This document shows, in pieces, positions 22,314 through 31,730 of a stretch of DNA of 64,000 nt. Every line of letters begins with the position of its first letter. The first letter of the stretch is position 1. Both the position numbers and the translations under genes were made by a program. Source of the stretch: Mycobacterium deserti (GTDB taxonomy: Bacteria > Actinomycetota > Actinomycetes > Mycobacteriales > Mycobacteriaceae); the NCBI RefSeq assembly GCF_025345615.1, contig NZ_JAODWD010000005.1, forward strand, positions 434,001-498,000, written 5' to 3'. The notes beneath the pieces were generated by a model, which made no database searches, was not told where the DNA came from, and worked only from the letters and a program-made list of their open reading frames with translations.

Positions 22314-23858
22314 GTGGCTGACGATTCGCCGGTGAAGTCGCAGCAACTGCCTAGTCACACCCACATCGCGATCGTCGGTAGCGGGTTCTCGGGTCTAGGC
22401 GCTGCCGTGAATCTGGAGGAGGCCGGCCACCGTGACTTCGTCGTGTTGGAGCGCGGCGACGACGTCGGCGGGACTTGGCGCGACAACACCTACCCCGGTG
22501 CGGCCTGCGACGTGCCATCGCATCTGTATTCGTACTCTTTCGCGCTCAACCCGAACTGGACGCGGTCGTTTTCCACCCAGCCCGAGATAGAGGAGTACAT
22601 CCGTAGAGTCGGCCGACGTGCGGGTGTCCTTGATCGGCACGTGTTCGGGTGTGCGGTCACCAGAGCCGTGTGGCGAGAGGAGCGCCGGCACTGGGAACTG
22701 TCCACCAGCCACGGAACGATGACCGCCGACGTGCTCATCGGGGCATTCGGGGCGCTGGCCGAACCCTCGTTGCCGGACATACCGGGCATAGACGACTTCG
22801 ACGGTGCGCTGTTTCATTCGGCGCAGTGGGACCACGACGCGGACTTGACGGGCAAACGCGTCGCCGTCATCGGTACCGGAGCGTCGGCGATTCAGTTGGT
22901 ACCGGCGATCGCCGACACCGTCTCTCATATCGACGTGTACCAGCGCACGGCGCCGTGGCTTCTTCCGCGCTTCGACCGACCCTTCACCCGGGTCGAACGG
23001 TGGGCGTTTCGCAATATTCCAGGCGTACTGCGGTTGGCCCGCGCCGGCATCTATGCCGCACGCGAGACGCAGGTTGTCGGGCTCGCGAAGAATCCGCGGC
23101 TGATGAAGGCATTCGAGCTGATCTCGCGTGCCAAGATCCGCACCGAGATCAAAGACCCCGAGCTGCGCCGCAAGGTGACACCGAACTTCCGCATCGGATG
23201 CAAGCGAATGCTCATCGCCAACGACTGGTACCCCGCACTGGATCGTGAGCACGTCGACCTGATCACCGAGGGCATCCGCGAAGTCGACGGCTCCGCCATC
23301 GTCACCAAGGACGGCACCGCCCGCGAAGTCGACGCGATCATCGTGGCCACCGGGTTCCATGTCACCGACTCGCCAATGTTCGACAGGATCTGCGGCAGCG
23401 ACGGACGAAGCCTGAGCCAGACCTTCGCCGACAAGGGGATGCGCGCCTACAAGGGAACAACGGTCGCCGGCTACCCGAACCTCTTCGTCCTCGTGGGGCC
23501 CAACACCGGACTCGGCCACACGTCGATGGTGTACATGATCGAGTCCCAGCTGAACTACATTGTCGACGCCGTCAACACGATGAAAAGCCGTGGGATCACG
23601 CGCATCGACGTCCGACAGGACGTCCAAGACGCCTACAACGACGAACTGCAACGCAAGCTGGCCGGGTCGGTGTGGATGACCGGCGGCTGCGCCAGCTGGT
23701 ACCTGGACGCCCATGGCAACAACACCACGCTGTGGCCCGATTTCACCTTCCGCTTCCGCCGCCAAACCAGGCGCTTCGATCTCGACTCCTACGAGACGTC
23801 GCTCGACATAGACGCGAGCACCGCGCGTGCGAAAGGAACAGTACGTGGGTTCAATTGA
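22314..23858 (+). CDS. Flavin-dependent Baeyer-Villiger-type monooxygenase
   Basis: 514 residues from GTG 22314 with GGGGGAGG at 22301-22308. FAD Rossmann motif GSGFSGLG at residues 22-29; the second, NADPH-binding motif GTGASA; and the type I BVMO fingerprint FDGALFHSAQWD at 162-173. The enzyme should insert oxygen next to a carbonyl or oxidise a heteroatom using NADPH, FAD and O2. Mycobacteria carry several such enzymes (EthA, MymA families). It overlaps the downstream SDR by 14 bp, a common pairing in which a dehydrogenase supplies the ketone. Substrate unknown. Confidence 0.92.
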   Translation: MADDSPVKSQQLPSHTHIAIVGSGFSGLGAAVNLEEAGHRDFVVLERGDDVGGTWRDNTYPGAACDVPSHLYSYSFALNPNWTRSFSTQPEIEEYIRRVGRRAGVLDRHVFGCAVTRAVWREERRHWELSTSHGTMTADVLIGAFGALAEPSLPDIPGIDDFDGALFHSAQWDHDADLTGKRVAVIGTGASAIQLVPAIADTVSHIDVYQRTAPWLLPRFDRPFTRVERWAFRNIPGVLRLARAGIYAARETQVVGLAKNPRLMKAFELISRAKIRTEIKDPELRRKVTPNFRIGCKRMLIANDWYPALDREHVDLITEGIREVDGSAIVTKDGTAREVDAIIVATGFHVTDSPMFDRICGSDGRSLSQTFADKGMRAYKGTTVAGYPNLFVLVGPNTGLGHTSMVYMIESQLNYIVDAVNTMKSRGITRIDVRQDVQDAYNDELQRKLAGSVWMTGGCASWYLDAHGNNTTLWPDFTFRFRRQTRRFDLDSYETSLDIDASTARAKGTVRGFN

Positions 23859-24699
23859 CGGCAAGGTCGCGGTGATCACCGGTGCCGGTTCCGGAATCGG
23901 CCGTGCCCTGGCGATCGCTCTGGCCGGCCGGGGTGCGCGCGTGGCGATCTCAGATGTCAACGAGGAGGGCCTGTTCGGCACGGCCGAGCGAGTGAACACC
24001 GTCGCCCGCGAGAAGGCGCACGTCGAAGTTCTCGACGTGAGCGACCAGTCGGCGGTCAATACCTACGCATCGTCGGTTGCTGGGCACTACGGGGTGGTCC
24101 ACCAGATCTACAACAACGCCGGTGTCGCGGGCGGCGCGGTGCCTGTGGTCGATTGCGACTACGAGACCTACGAACGCATCATCGCCATCAATCTGTGGGG
24201 TGTCATCAACGGCACAAAGGAATTCCTGCCGTATCTCATCGAGTCCGGTGACGGCCATGTCATCAACATCTCCAGCCTCAACGGCCTGATGGGGCAGGCC
24301 TCGATGACCGGTTACTGCACCACCAAGTTCGCGGTTCGAGGTTTCACTGAATCCCTTCGTGCGGAGATGCTTTCGTTGAAAAAGCCAGTACGGGTGACAC
24401 TCGTGCACCCTGGTGGCATTGCCACCAACATCGCCTCATCGGCATTGGACGAAGCGGAGCGGGCCGGACGCGAGATCACCGATCATCAGAGACAGCGCGC
24501 GGAGGCCTACAACAAGAAGTTGCTCAAGATGTCCCCGATGCAGGCCGCGCGCATCATCGTGGCCGGAGTAGAGGCCAATCGCAGTCGAATCCTGGTGGGC
24601 AAGGACGCGAAAGGCGTCGACCTGTTGGTGCGGTTGCTTCCGCGTTCCCACTCACGATTCGTCACGTGGTGGGAGAAACGGACATTCGGCGGGTCATAA
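23845..24699 (+). CDS. Short-chain dehydrogenase/reductase
   Basis: 284 residues from GTG 23845 (AAAGGAAC just upstream; overlaps the monooxygenase end). NAD(P) motif TGAGSGIG, NNAG, catalytic Ser in ISSLNG and YCTTK (Tyr/Lys) are all intact. It resembles the SadH-like SDRs that neighbour BVMOs in mycobacterial operons such as mymA. It probably interconverts an alcohol and the ketone handled by the monooxygenase; direction and substrate are inference. Confidence 0.9.
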   Translation: MGSIDGKVAVITGAGSGIGRALAIALAGRGARVAISDVNEEGLFGTAERVNTVAREKAHVEVLDVSDQSAVNTYASSVAGHYGVVHQIYNNAGVAGGAVPVVDCDYETYERIIAINLWGVINGTKEFLPYLIESGDGHVINISSLNGLMGQASMTGYCTTKFAVRGFTESLRAEMLSLKKPVRVTLVHPGGIATNIASSALDEAERAGREITDHQRQRAEAYNKKLLKMSPMQAARIIVAGVEANRSRILVGKDAKGVDLLVRLLPRSHSRFVTWWEKRTFGGS

Positions 24700-24747
24700 G
24701 TTTGGCGTCTATCCGCGCGTAAGGATCGCAAGCCCTAATCTGCGGCA

Positions 24748-26268
24748 ATGGACCGCATTTGGCAGTGGGCGTGGGATCGGTACGCAGCGCGATACACGTG
24801 GACACTTTGCTTGATGGCTTTTCCCGTGATGTTGGCGGTATACCTGCCTCTGTCGTTTCTGATCGTGGCTTTCGAGAAGTCGGGTCAATTCGTGGAGGCG
24901 GCGATCGTGGCGGTAGCGGCTGTGCTTGTGCTCGACTTCTTACTGGTCTTGCCCAATCGCAAGCTGATTCGCCCCGCTGAGCTGTGGGCAGCAGGCCACG
25001 ACATCGACCGAGCGGCTGCGCTGGAGGGCACCTATCGCTACACCAGAAAGGCGTCTTTCCGAGCGGTGTGGGCCACCGGCGTCTGGGCCGCCGTCATGGC
25101 GGCCGTCATCGGCGCCATCGCAGGAGGGACAGGGACGCGGCTCGTTCAGTACGGGATCCTCGGCGTGGTTTACGGAACAGGGGTCCAGCTGGTCGCTTTC
25201 CACAGCATCGCAGAGTCAGCGTGGCGACCGGTCAGGCTAGCCCTCGCGGGCGCCACCGGAATCGGTGACGAGCTACCCCGTGCTCACCCGACGTTTGCCG
25301 GCCGGTCGAACCTGTCGATGGTTGCGGTCGCTTTCGTGTTCGCCGTTGTCGGAGCATCGCTTGGCGCCGTCGTCGACCGCGCCGGCGACGTTCCCGTTCT
25401 CTGCGTCGTGATCGGATGTGCGTTAGCGCTTGGGCTGGCGGTTCCGATCAGCGTCGGCCTGGGGTTCTCGCCGTCCATGCAACCCATTCGCGATCTCGCC
25501 GCAGGAGCCGAACGCGTTGCGGCGGGGGACTACAGCCAACGCCTTCCCGTCGTGCAGGACGACGACCTCGGTGCACTGGCCGCGTCGTTCAACCGCATGC
25601 AGACCGGTCTGGCTGAGCGCCAGCGGCTTCAAGGGGCGTTCGGCACCTACGTCGACCCGGCGCTGGCCGCGCGGCTGCTGAAGCAGGGTGACGATGTCTT
25701 TACCGGTGAGCGTCGTGAGGTGAGCGTCGTGTTCATCGACATCCGCGACTTCACCCCGTTCGCCGAGACGAATTCGGCCGAGGACACTGTCGCCCGGCTA
25801 AATGCGCTCTTCGAGATCGTGGTGCCCGCCATCGTCGACGCCGGCGGCCATGTCAACAAGTTTCTCGGTGACGGCGCCCTGGCCGTCTTCGGAGCCCCGA
25901 ATGACCTTGCAAATCACGCCGACGCCGCTGTCAACGCCTCTGTGCTCATCCACCGCCTCGTCTCGCAGCGGTTCGGCGACGCGCTTCGAATCGGTATCGG
26001 GGTCAACACCGGCCCAGTGATCGCGGGCACCATTGGCGGGGGAGGCAAGCTCGAGTTCACGCTCATCGGCGACACCGTCAACGTCGCCGCCCGGGTCGAG
26101 CAGCTCACCAAGACCACGAGCGACGCGATTCTTCTGACCCAGCAGACCGTCGATGCGCTCGGCGCCCCGCCGTCGGCACTCATCGATCGCGGATCGCACG
26201 CTCTGAAGGGAAAGTCGACCGCTGTGCAGATGTTCGGCCTCGACACCGAAAGAGGTTCCTCGATCTGA
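24748..26268 (+). CDS. Membrane class III adenylate cyclase with HAMP domain
   Basis: 506 residues. Six membrane segments occupy residues 15-245, followed by a HAMP linker (PIRDLAAGAERVAAGDYSQR) and a C-terminal class III cyclase domain. Metal-binding Asp331 and Asp375, adenine-selecting Lys371 and Asp442, and transition-state Asn445 and Arg449 are all present, so it should make cAMP. The layout matches the six-helix HAMP cyclases of M. tuberculosis (Rv3645, Rv1318c-Rv1320c group). It begins 48 bp after the SDR and may be separately controlled. Confidence 0.92.
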   Translation: MDRIWQWAWDRYAARYTWTLCLMAFPVMLAVYLPLSFLIVAFEKSGQFVEAAIVAVAAVLVLDFLLVLPNRKLIRPAELWAAGHDIDRAAALEGTYRYTRKASFRAVWATGVWAAVMAAVIGAIAGGTGTRLVQYGILGVVYGTGVQLVAFHSIAESAWRPVRLALAGATGIGDELPRAHPTFAGRSNLSMVAVAFVFAVVGASLGAVVDRAGDVPVLCVVIGCALALGLAVPISVGLGFSPSMQPIRDLAAGAERVAAGDYSQRLPVVQDDDLGALAASFNRMQTGLAERQRLQGAFGTYVDPALAARLLKQGDDVFTGERREVSVVFIDIRDFTPFAETNSAEDTVARLNALFEIVVPAIVDAGGHVNKFLGDGALAVFGAPNDLANHADAAVNASVLIHRLVSQRFGDALRIGIGVNTGPVIAGTIGGGGKLEFTLIGDTVNVAARVEQLTKTTSDAILLTQQTVDALGAPPSALIDRGSHALKGKSTAVQMFGLDTERGSSI

Positions 26269-26366
26269 CCTTGCCCGCACCGGCCCGGCGTCATCCTGCC
26301 TCCGGCCGGCGGTGGTGCCATGATTGGTCGCAGCCGAACTGCAAGTGCCTGAACGGAAGGCCCGTC

Positions 26367-27050
26367 ATGTCGCCGAAACGCCGCATAGGCACCGTCCTGC
26401 ACGACAACGCCCTACTGTTGGCCTGCCTCGGGTTGTTCGCTGTGTTCTTCATCGGCATGGTGCTGTCCGGGGCGGCGACCTACAACCAGGAGCAGCAGGA
26501 GCACGGCTCACACGAGCAGGTCTCAGTCGTCCAGTACCTCCGCACAGGCGATTTCGTCGAGGCGACCTTTGAGAACTGGGAGTCGGAGTTCCTGCAAATG
26601 GGTATGTACGTCGTGCTGACCGCGCTGTTGTTTCAGCGAGGTTCATCGGAGTCGAAGCCGATAGACAAGCCGGCGCCGCAGGATCAGGATCCGCGCGACG
26701 TGCACGCCAACCAGCACACCCCCTGGCCGGTCCGCAGGGGCGGACTGGTTCTCACCGTGTACGAACACTCGCTAGCCATAACGCTTTTCGTGTTGTTCTT
26801 CGCCTCCTGGGCCCTGCACGCCGTAGGTGGCGTGAAGGCGTTCAACGAGGAGCAGGTGCAGCACGGTCAAGCTGCAATCTCGGTATGGCGCTATGTGACG
26901 ACGTCGCAGTTCTGGTTCGAGTCGATGCAGAACTGGCAGAGCGAATTCATCGCTGTCGCAGCGATTGTCGGCTTGTCAATTTTTCTGCGGCAGAGAGGTT
27001 CTGCCGAATCCAAGCCCGTCGCCGAGCCACACCGACGCACCAGCGCCTGA
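26367..27050 (+). CDS. DUF6766-like four-helix membrane protein
   Basis: 227 residues from ATG 26367 with GGAAGG at 26355-26360. Two similar halves, each a helix pair around a conserved amphipathic stretch: 'FENWESEFLQMG' in the first half and 'MQNWQSEFIAVA' in the second, each followed by a helix and 'LFQRGSSESKP' / 'LRQRGSAESKP'. This internal duplication fits the DUF6766 family; function unknown. Follows the adenylate cyclase by 98 bp. Confidence 0.75.
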   Translation: MSPKRRIGTVLHDNALLLACLGLFAVFFIGMVLSGAATYNQEQQEHGSHEQVSVVQYLRTGDFVEATFENWESEFLQMGMYVVLTALLFQRGSSESKPIDKPAPQDQDPRDVHANQHTPWPVRRGGLVLTVYEHSLAITLFVLFFASWALHAVGGVKAFNEEQVQHGQAAISVWRYVTTSQFWFESMQNWQSEFIAVAAIVGLSIFLRQRGSAESKPVAEPHRRTSA

Positions 27051-27094
27051 TTGTCGTCGGACCGCGCCCCGGGCGGGCCCATATCGTCTGTGGC

Positions 27095-27637
27095 TCAGCG
27101 CTGTTCGCGATTCACCGCCCATGACGAAAGGAAATCGAAGGAGGGGTCGGTGGCGTCGGGGGCGCCTTTGAGGGTGTCCTTGGTGATCGGATGGCTCAGA
27201 TCCATTGTGGAGGGGTCGTCCACCCGGGCCCAGTCGGTGACGATCGTGCGCTCGACGATCTTCCACGTACCGTCGCGCTTCTCGTATTTGTCGAGGTACC
27301 GGCCGCCGACGACGACATCGACGTCGCGACCGCCGCCGGCGAGCGTGTGTACCGCAATCGTGTAGATCTCGCCCTCGGCCGTGGTTCCGGTGATGGTGAA
27401 GTTCACCGTGGTGATGTGGTGCTGCATCGACCGGATGTAGGGACGCGCTGCGCTGATCTGCTGGAGGAACTGGTCCACCGCACCCGCCGAGAATCCGCCG
27501 TGGGCGTCCACCGCGTCGGGGTAATAGAGATCCCGCAGTACTTCGATGTCGCCTCGATCGACGGCGCGGCAGTAGGTATGGACGAGTCGTCGCAGCTCAA
27601 ACTCGTCGATCATCTCCTGCAATACGGTGTCTGCCAT
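27095..27637 (-). CDS. SnoaL/NTF2-like fold protein
   Basis: 180 residues from ATG 27637 (AAGGAG upstream), giving MADTVLQEMIDEFELRRLVH. Features of the SnoaL-like cone fold: CRAVDRGDIEVLRDLYYPDA, HHITTVNFTI and the late WKIVERTIVTDW. Family members are small dehydratases, isomerases or binding proteins, often for steroid or polyketide-like substrates; actual reaction not readable. Divergent from the hemerythrin-like gene. A longer in-frame start at 27691 lacks support. Confidence 0.8.
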   Translation of the reverse strand: MADTVLQEMIDEFELRRLVHTYCRAVDRGDIEVLRDLYYPDAVDAHGGFSAGAVDQFLQQISAARPYIRSMQHHITTVNFTITGTTAEGEIYTIAVHTLAGGGRDVDVVVGGRYLDKYEKRDGTWKIVERTIVTDWARVDDPSTMDLSHPITKDTLKGAPDATDPSFDFLSSWAVNREQR

Positions 27638-27746
27638 CGCCTCTTCACTCCTTGAGTCGGACCGCGGACAAGTCGCCGACAAGTCGGTCACAAGAGGCTC
27701 CCGGCACGGTGGACCTCGTCAGCCCACCACCGACGAGAGGCCCACG

Positions 27747-28421
27747 ATGACCACAGACTCCGCCGCCCCTGAAACCATGCCTTCCGAAGTCCCGGATGTC
27801 TCCGGAATGAAGATCGCCCACCGGGTGATGCTGCGCGACCTCGACCGCACCACCGGTGTCGCGATGGCGATCGCCGACGGCGAAGTGCCCGCGACACGGC
27901 GGCGCACCCGCGCGTTGGTCGGATACCTGACTCTGATGGTGGAATCCATCCACCATCACCACCGTGCCGAAGACCACATCCTCTGGCCTGTGATCGAGCG
28001 TCGCGCCGGCACGCACATCGACCTCGCTCCACTCACTGAGGACCACGCCGCGCTCGAGCCGAAGCTCGGCGGGCTCGCGGCCGCCGTCAGGCAGTACGCC
28101 GCCGATCCGTCGCGCCGCACGGCCGCCGTCATCGCGGCCCGACTGGTTGACATCCGCGCCATGCTCACCGAACACATCGCCGAGGAGGAGCGGGATACGT
28201 TCCCAGTGATCGAGCGCTACCTGTCAGTCGGGGACTGGCAGGACGTGGAGGCCCAGATCCGGAAGACCGCGCGCTTGACGTTCGAGCTTCCCCGCATCGC
28301 CGCCGCGGTCACACCGACGGAGCTGGCGCGTCTGAAGGAGCAGGCCGGGCCGGTTATCGAAATCTTGCTGCTGCTGGTCAAGCCGAGGTACCGCCGGATG
28401 GAGAAGGCTATCTGGGGATGA
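27747..28421 (+). CDS. Hemerythrin-like (HHE) protein
   Basis: 224 residues from ATG 27747 with GAGAGG upstream. Candidate di-iron ligands lie in HRVMLRDLDR, HHHHRAEDHILWPVIE, EDHAALE and HIAEEERDTFPVIE, the HHE cation-binding pattern of a four-helix bundle. Mycobacterial members respond to oxidative/nitrosative stress. The C-terminal ~70 residues form a further helical region. Its last 14 bp overlap the end of the convergent SARP regulator gene. Confidence 0.85.
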   Translation: MTTDSAAPETMPSEVPDVSGMKIAHRVMLRDLDRTTGVAMAIADGEVPATRRRTRALVGYLTLMVESIHHHHRAEDHILWPVIERRAGTHIDLAPLTEDHAALEPKLGGLAAAVRQYAADPSRRTAAVIAARLVDIRAMLTEHIAEEERDTFPVIERYLSVGDWQDVEAQIRKTARLTFELPRIAAAVTPTELARLKEQAGPVIEILLLLVKPRYRRMEKAIWG

Positions 28422-31400
28422 GCCCCGCCGCGGAGAGGTGAGTCGCGAGCCGGGCTCGGACCGTGTCGGCGTCACTGCGGTGCCGATCTCCATCGGCCGG
28501 GCGGTCGAGTGCGTCGGCGAGTATTGCCAAGGCGTCGTCGACAACACCGAAAGCCACTGAGCCTGAATCGATTCCTGCGACTCGGCCGGCCCACGGTAGC
28601 AGTTCTTCGTAGGCCCCCGCGCATTCGTCGAGATCGCCAAGGCGGGCAGCCGCCCTCGCGAAGAGCGCCATGCGTCCGAGCCAGTAGTAGTTGCGGCGCA
28701 ACGGCGTCCGGGCCGCCCATCGGATTCGAGCCTCGTCGATGCGGCCCGCGTCGAGCAGGCACAGCACAAGGGCCTCGTTCATCGCATCGGGATGGACGTC
28801 GTGTAATTCGATCATGATGTCGGCCAGCCCAGCCATGTCGCCATGCGCGAACGCCAGGACCAGTTCGAACACCAGCGCCGCCTCGGCAGCGCTCGACATC
28901 CCGGTTTCGGCCATTTGTCGGGCCAGGCGACGATACTCCGATGCCGCCTCGTCGATCCGGCCGGCGAGCACGCAGAGCACCGCGTGGTACACCTCGACCA
29001 CCTGAACCAGCGCCGCAAGCTGTCCGCTGGTGGACCGTTCCACTGCGAGATCGGCCTGACGGATCGCTTCGGTGATGTCGGTGCGACCCGAGGCGCAGAG
29101 GAAAAGCAGCCAGTGAGCCAAGGCCTCGTAGCCGAGCAGGTTGTGATCTTGAGCGAGCGAAAGAAGTTGACCGGCAAGCTCTTCGCGTTCGTCGGCCAGG
29201 TCGGGTCCGAGCGATAGATAAACGCGGGCGTTGAGGGCGGCGCACACCGCGACGGGGTCTCCTGAGCGCCGGGCGGTTTCTACGGCCTCCTCGGACCAGG
29301 CGAGCACCTCGGTCATACCGTACGCGGCGGCGTCGTTCTCGGTCTCGAAGATCAGGGCGACGAGTAGCCACACCCGCGTGACGGGATCGGCGTCGGGGTA
29401 TTCGGCCAGGGCGCGGCGCAGGGGCTGCTCGACGCTGGTGCTGTCGGAACCGATACCAGAGACTGTCCACGAGATCGGCGCACGGTATGCGGTGAGCGCC
29501 GCCAGCAGCAGGCCTTCGTCACCTGCGACGGTGGCCAATTCGACCGCACGCGACCGCGCCGGGCGGGCTTTGGCCGCCGCACCGGCCTGCGCGGCGGCGC
29601 GAGTCAGGTCAACCAGCATGCCCACCCGATCGGAGATCGGTATCGCGCCGTCCTGCGCGAGGTCGGTCATCCGCACCGCGGCCTCGGCCAATTGAATCGC
29701 CTCCAACGGCGCATTCATCTCCATCGCTTGCCGAGCTGCCGCCCACGCCAGCCCGGCTGCTTCGGGCGCCGTCGCCGGAGTCGCCGCGGCCAGGGCGTGA
29801 TGGGCCAGGGTGGCGATGTCGGGACTTGACGTGGTCTGCAGTTGCGCCAATGCCGCTGCGTGCCAACGAGTCCGTCGTAGCGCCGGGGTGTCCTCGTACA
29901 GCGTGTCGCGCACGAGGGCGTGGGTGAAGCGCACGCGTCCCGGGACGGGCTCGCTCAGCAGCCCGGCCAGCACCGCCGCCTCGAGACCGTCGAGTACCTC
30001 GTCCTCGTCACGTCGGGCCACGACCAACAGCTGATCGACATCGAATTCGCGCCCCAGGACCGCTGCCTGCTGCAGCACAGTACGCGCCGTGCCGGGTAGC
30101 CGGGAAAGTCTGCGGCGCAACACATCCCGCACGCCTGCCGGCAGCTCCGCAGTGGCCGTGGACCGGCCCTCGGCAGCGATCAGTCGGGCGAACTCCGTGA
30201 CGAACAGTGGATTGCCGTCGGTGCGGTCGATGAGGCGGTCGATGACGTTCGCGTCGCGGCCGAATCCACCGTCCGGTGCGAACTCGTCGACCAGCGCTAC
30301 CACGCCGTCCCTGTTCAGCCCGCCCAGCTTCAACCGTTCTGCTGTGACCGCCGTAAGCGCCGCCGAGGTGGCCGCCAGGTCGGGTCCGGCCTCCGTGCCG
30401 CGGCACGCGGCGAGTATCAGGACCGGCCTCTCGGCGAGATCGTGCGCGAGGCTGCGCAACAATTGCAAAGTCGCCCCGTCGGCACGATGCAGGTCGTCGA
30501 GCACCACGAGCAGCGGGCCGTTCGCGGTCGCGGCCTGCACTCTGTCGCGGACTACGGCGGCGAGTTCGAAAGCCGTTTCGGGTGTCGGTATCGGATCGCC
30601 GAGTGACTGCGCCACCTCGATCCAAGCCCACGCCGGGGGAGCGCCGTCGACCTCCGGGCAGCGGCCACGTGTCGTGGACCATCCACCGCGCGACAGGCGT
30701 CGCGCCACCACATCGGCGAACGTTGTCTTGCCGACGCCTGCTTCGGCTTCGACCCAGACGGTGCGCAATCCGCGGTTTGTAGCGATCTCGGCGGCGGTGG
30801 CGATCCGCTGGAGTTCCACGGTTCGGCCGATGACGGTGGCGCGGTGGCGGTCCTCCGATGGCGGCGGCGACGCGTCGCGCCCCACGGGAGCGATCTTCAC
30901 GTGCGGTGGCGAAGGCCGATGCAGGAGGCTGTCCGAGTGCGCCAAGATGTCGGCTTCCAACGCGCGCAGGGCCGGACCGGGTTCGAGGCCCAGTTCGTCC
31001 GCCAACCGACGACGTGCGTCGCGTAGATGTGTCAACGCTTCGCTCTGCCGTCCGACCCGGTACAGGGCGATCGCCAGAAGGCGGATGGCCTCCTCGCGCA
31101 ACGGATCGGCGGCCAGGTGTCGCTCGAGTTCCGGGATCGTCGCGGCCTCCCGGCCGAGGTTCAGCGCCAGGGCTGCATACTGCTCGAGCGCCGTCGCACG
31201 TAAACCGTTGAGCCGAGCGAGTTCGGGCTTCGCCCAGTTCGTGTCGGCGAACTCGGGCAGCGGCGCGCCGGCCCAACAGTCGAGGGCCGCGCGCAGGAGG
31301 TCGGCCCGAACCGCGGAATCGGAATCGGCATCGGCGCTTCGAAGCTTTGCTTCGAACTGCCACGTATCGACCGCATCGTCGGGCAGGCGCAAAGCGTATC

Positions 31401-31683
31401 CGGGTGGGGAGCTGACCAGCACCCTGGCCGGGGTGCGACGCGGGCGGTCGGGTTCGAGCACGCGGCGCAGGTTGGAGACGTGCACCTGTAGGGCACCCAG
31501 CGCCTTCGGCGGAGGTTCACCCGCCCAGATGTCGTCGATGATCCGGTCGGTCGAGACGGTCTGGCCTCCGGCGAGCGCAAGACGGGCCAGGATGGCGCGA
31601 GGCTGCGAGCCGCGAAGCTCGACCAGGTCACCTGCGACACGGACCGTCATCGGGCCGAAGAGAGTGATCCGGATCTGACTCAT
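28408..31683 (-). CDS. SARP/BTAD-AAA large transcriptional regulator (AfsR-like)
   Basis: 1091 residues from ATG 31683. Residues ~1-95 are the OmpR-like winged helix of SARP regulators (LFGPMTVRVAGDLVELRGSQ), ~100-250 the BTAD domain (ALDCWAGAPLPEFADTNWAK), ~300-650 a P-loop ATPase (Walker A AEAGVGKTTFA, Walker B LLVVLDDLHRADG), and the rest helical TPR-like repeats. Such proteins sense a ligand or protein through the repeat half and use the ATPase switch to activate transcription, in streptomycetes often of secondary metabolism. The target here is not evident; the leftward L,D-transpeptidase gene lies 47 bp upstream and may be co-transcribed. Confidence 0.88.
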   Translation of the reverse strand: MSQIRITLFGPMTVRVAGDLVELRGSQPRAILARLALAGGQTVSTDRIIDDIWAGEPPPKALGALQVHVSNLRRVLEPDRPRRTPARVLVSSPPGYALRLPDDAVDTWQFEAKLRSADADSDSAVRADLLRAALDCWAGAPLPEFADTNWAKPELARLNGLRATALEQYAALALNLGREAATIPELERHLAADPLREEAIRLLAIALYRVGRQSEALTHLRDARRRLADELGLEPGPALRALEADILAHSDSLLHRPSPPHVKIAPVGRDASPPPSEDRHRATVIGRTVELQRIATAAEIATNRGLRTVWVEAEAGVGKTTFADVVARRLSRGGWSTTRGRCPEVDGAPPAWAWIEVAQSLGDPIPTPETAFELAAVVRDRVQAATANGPLLVVLDDLHRADGATLQLLRSLAHDLAERPVLILAACRGTEAGPDLAATSAALTAVTAERLKLGGLNRDGVVALVDEFAPDGGFGRDANVIDRLIDRTDGNPLFVTEFARLIAAEGRSTATAELPAGVRDVLRRRLSRLPGTARTVLQQAAVLGREFDVDQLLVVARRDEDEVLDGLEAAVLAGLLSEPVPGRVRFTHALVRDTLYEDTPALRRTRWHAAALAQLQTTSSPDIATLAHHALAAATPATAPEAAGLAWAAARQAMEMNAPLEAIQLAEAAVRMTDLAQDGAIPISDRVGMLVDLTRAAAQAGAAAKARPARSRAVELATVAGDEGLLLAALTAYRAPISWTVSGIGSDSTSVEQPLRRALAEYPDADPVTRVWLLVALIFETENDAAAYGMTEVLAWSEEAVETARRSGDPVAVCAALNARVYLSLGPDLADEREELAGQLLSLAQDHNLLGYEALAHWLLFLCASGRTDITEAIRQADLAVERSTSGQLAALVQVVEVYHAVLCVLAGRIDEAASEYRRLARQMAETGMSSAAEAALVFELVLAFAHGDMAGLADIMIELHDVHPDAMNEALVLCLLDAGRIDEARIRWAARTPLRRNYYWLGRMALFARAAARLGDLDECAGAYEELLPWAGRVAGIDSGSVAFGVVDDALAILADALDRPADGDRHRSDADTVRARLATHLSAAGLIPR

Positions 31684-31730
31684 CGCCGTGCCAGGATAGG
31701 CAAGGTCGGTCAGTCCTGGCACAGTCGCCG

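Noticed and set aside
28408..31683. Long plus-strand open frames (for example 30089-31678) opposite the SARP gene
   Set aside because: They are antisense shadows, rich in Ser/Arg with no recognisable domain, as expected in GC-rich coding DNA.
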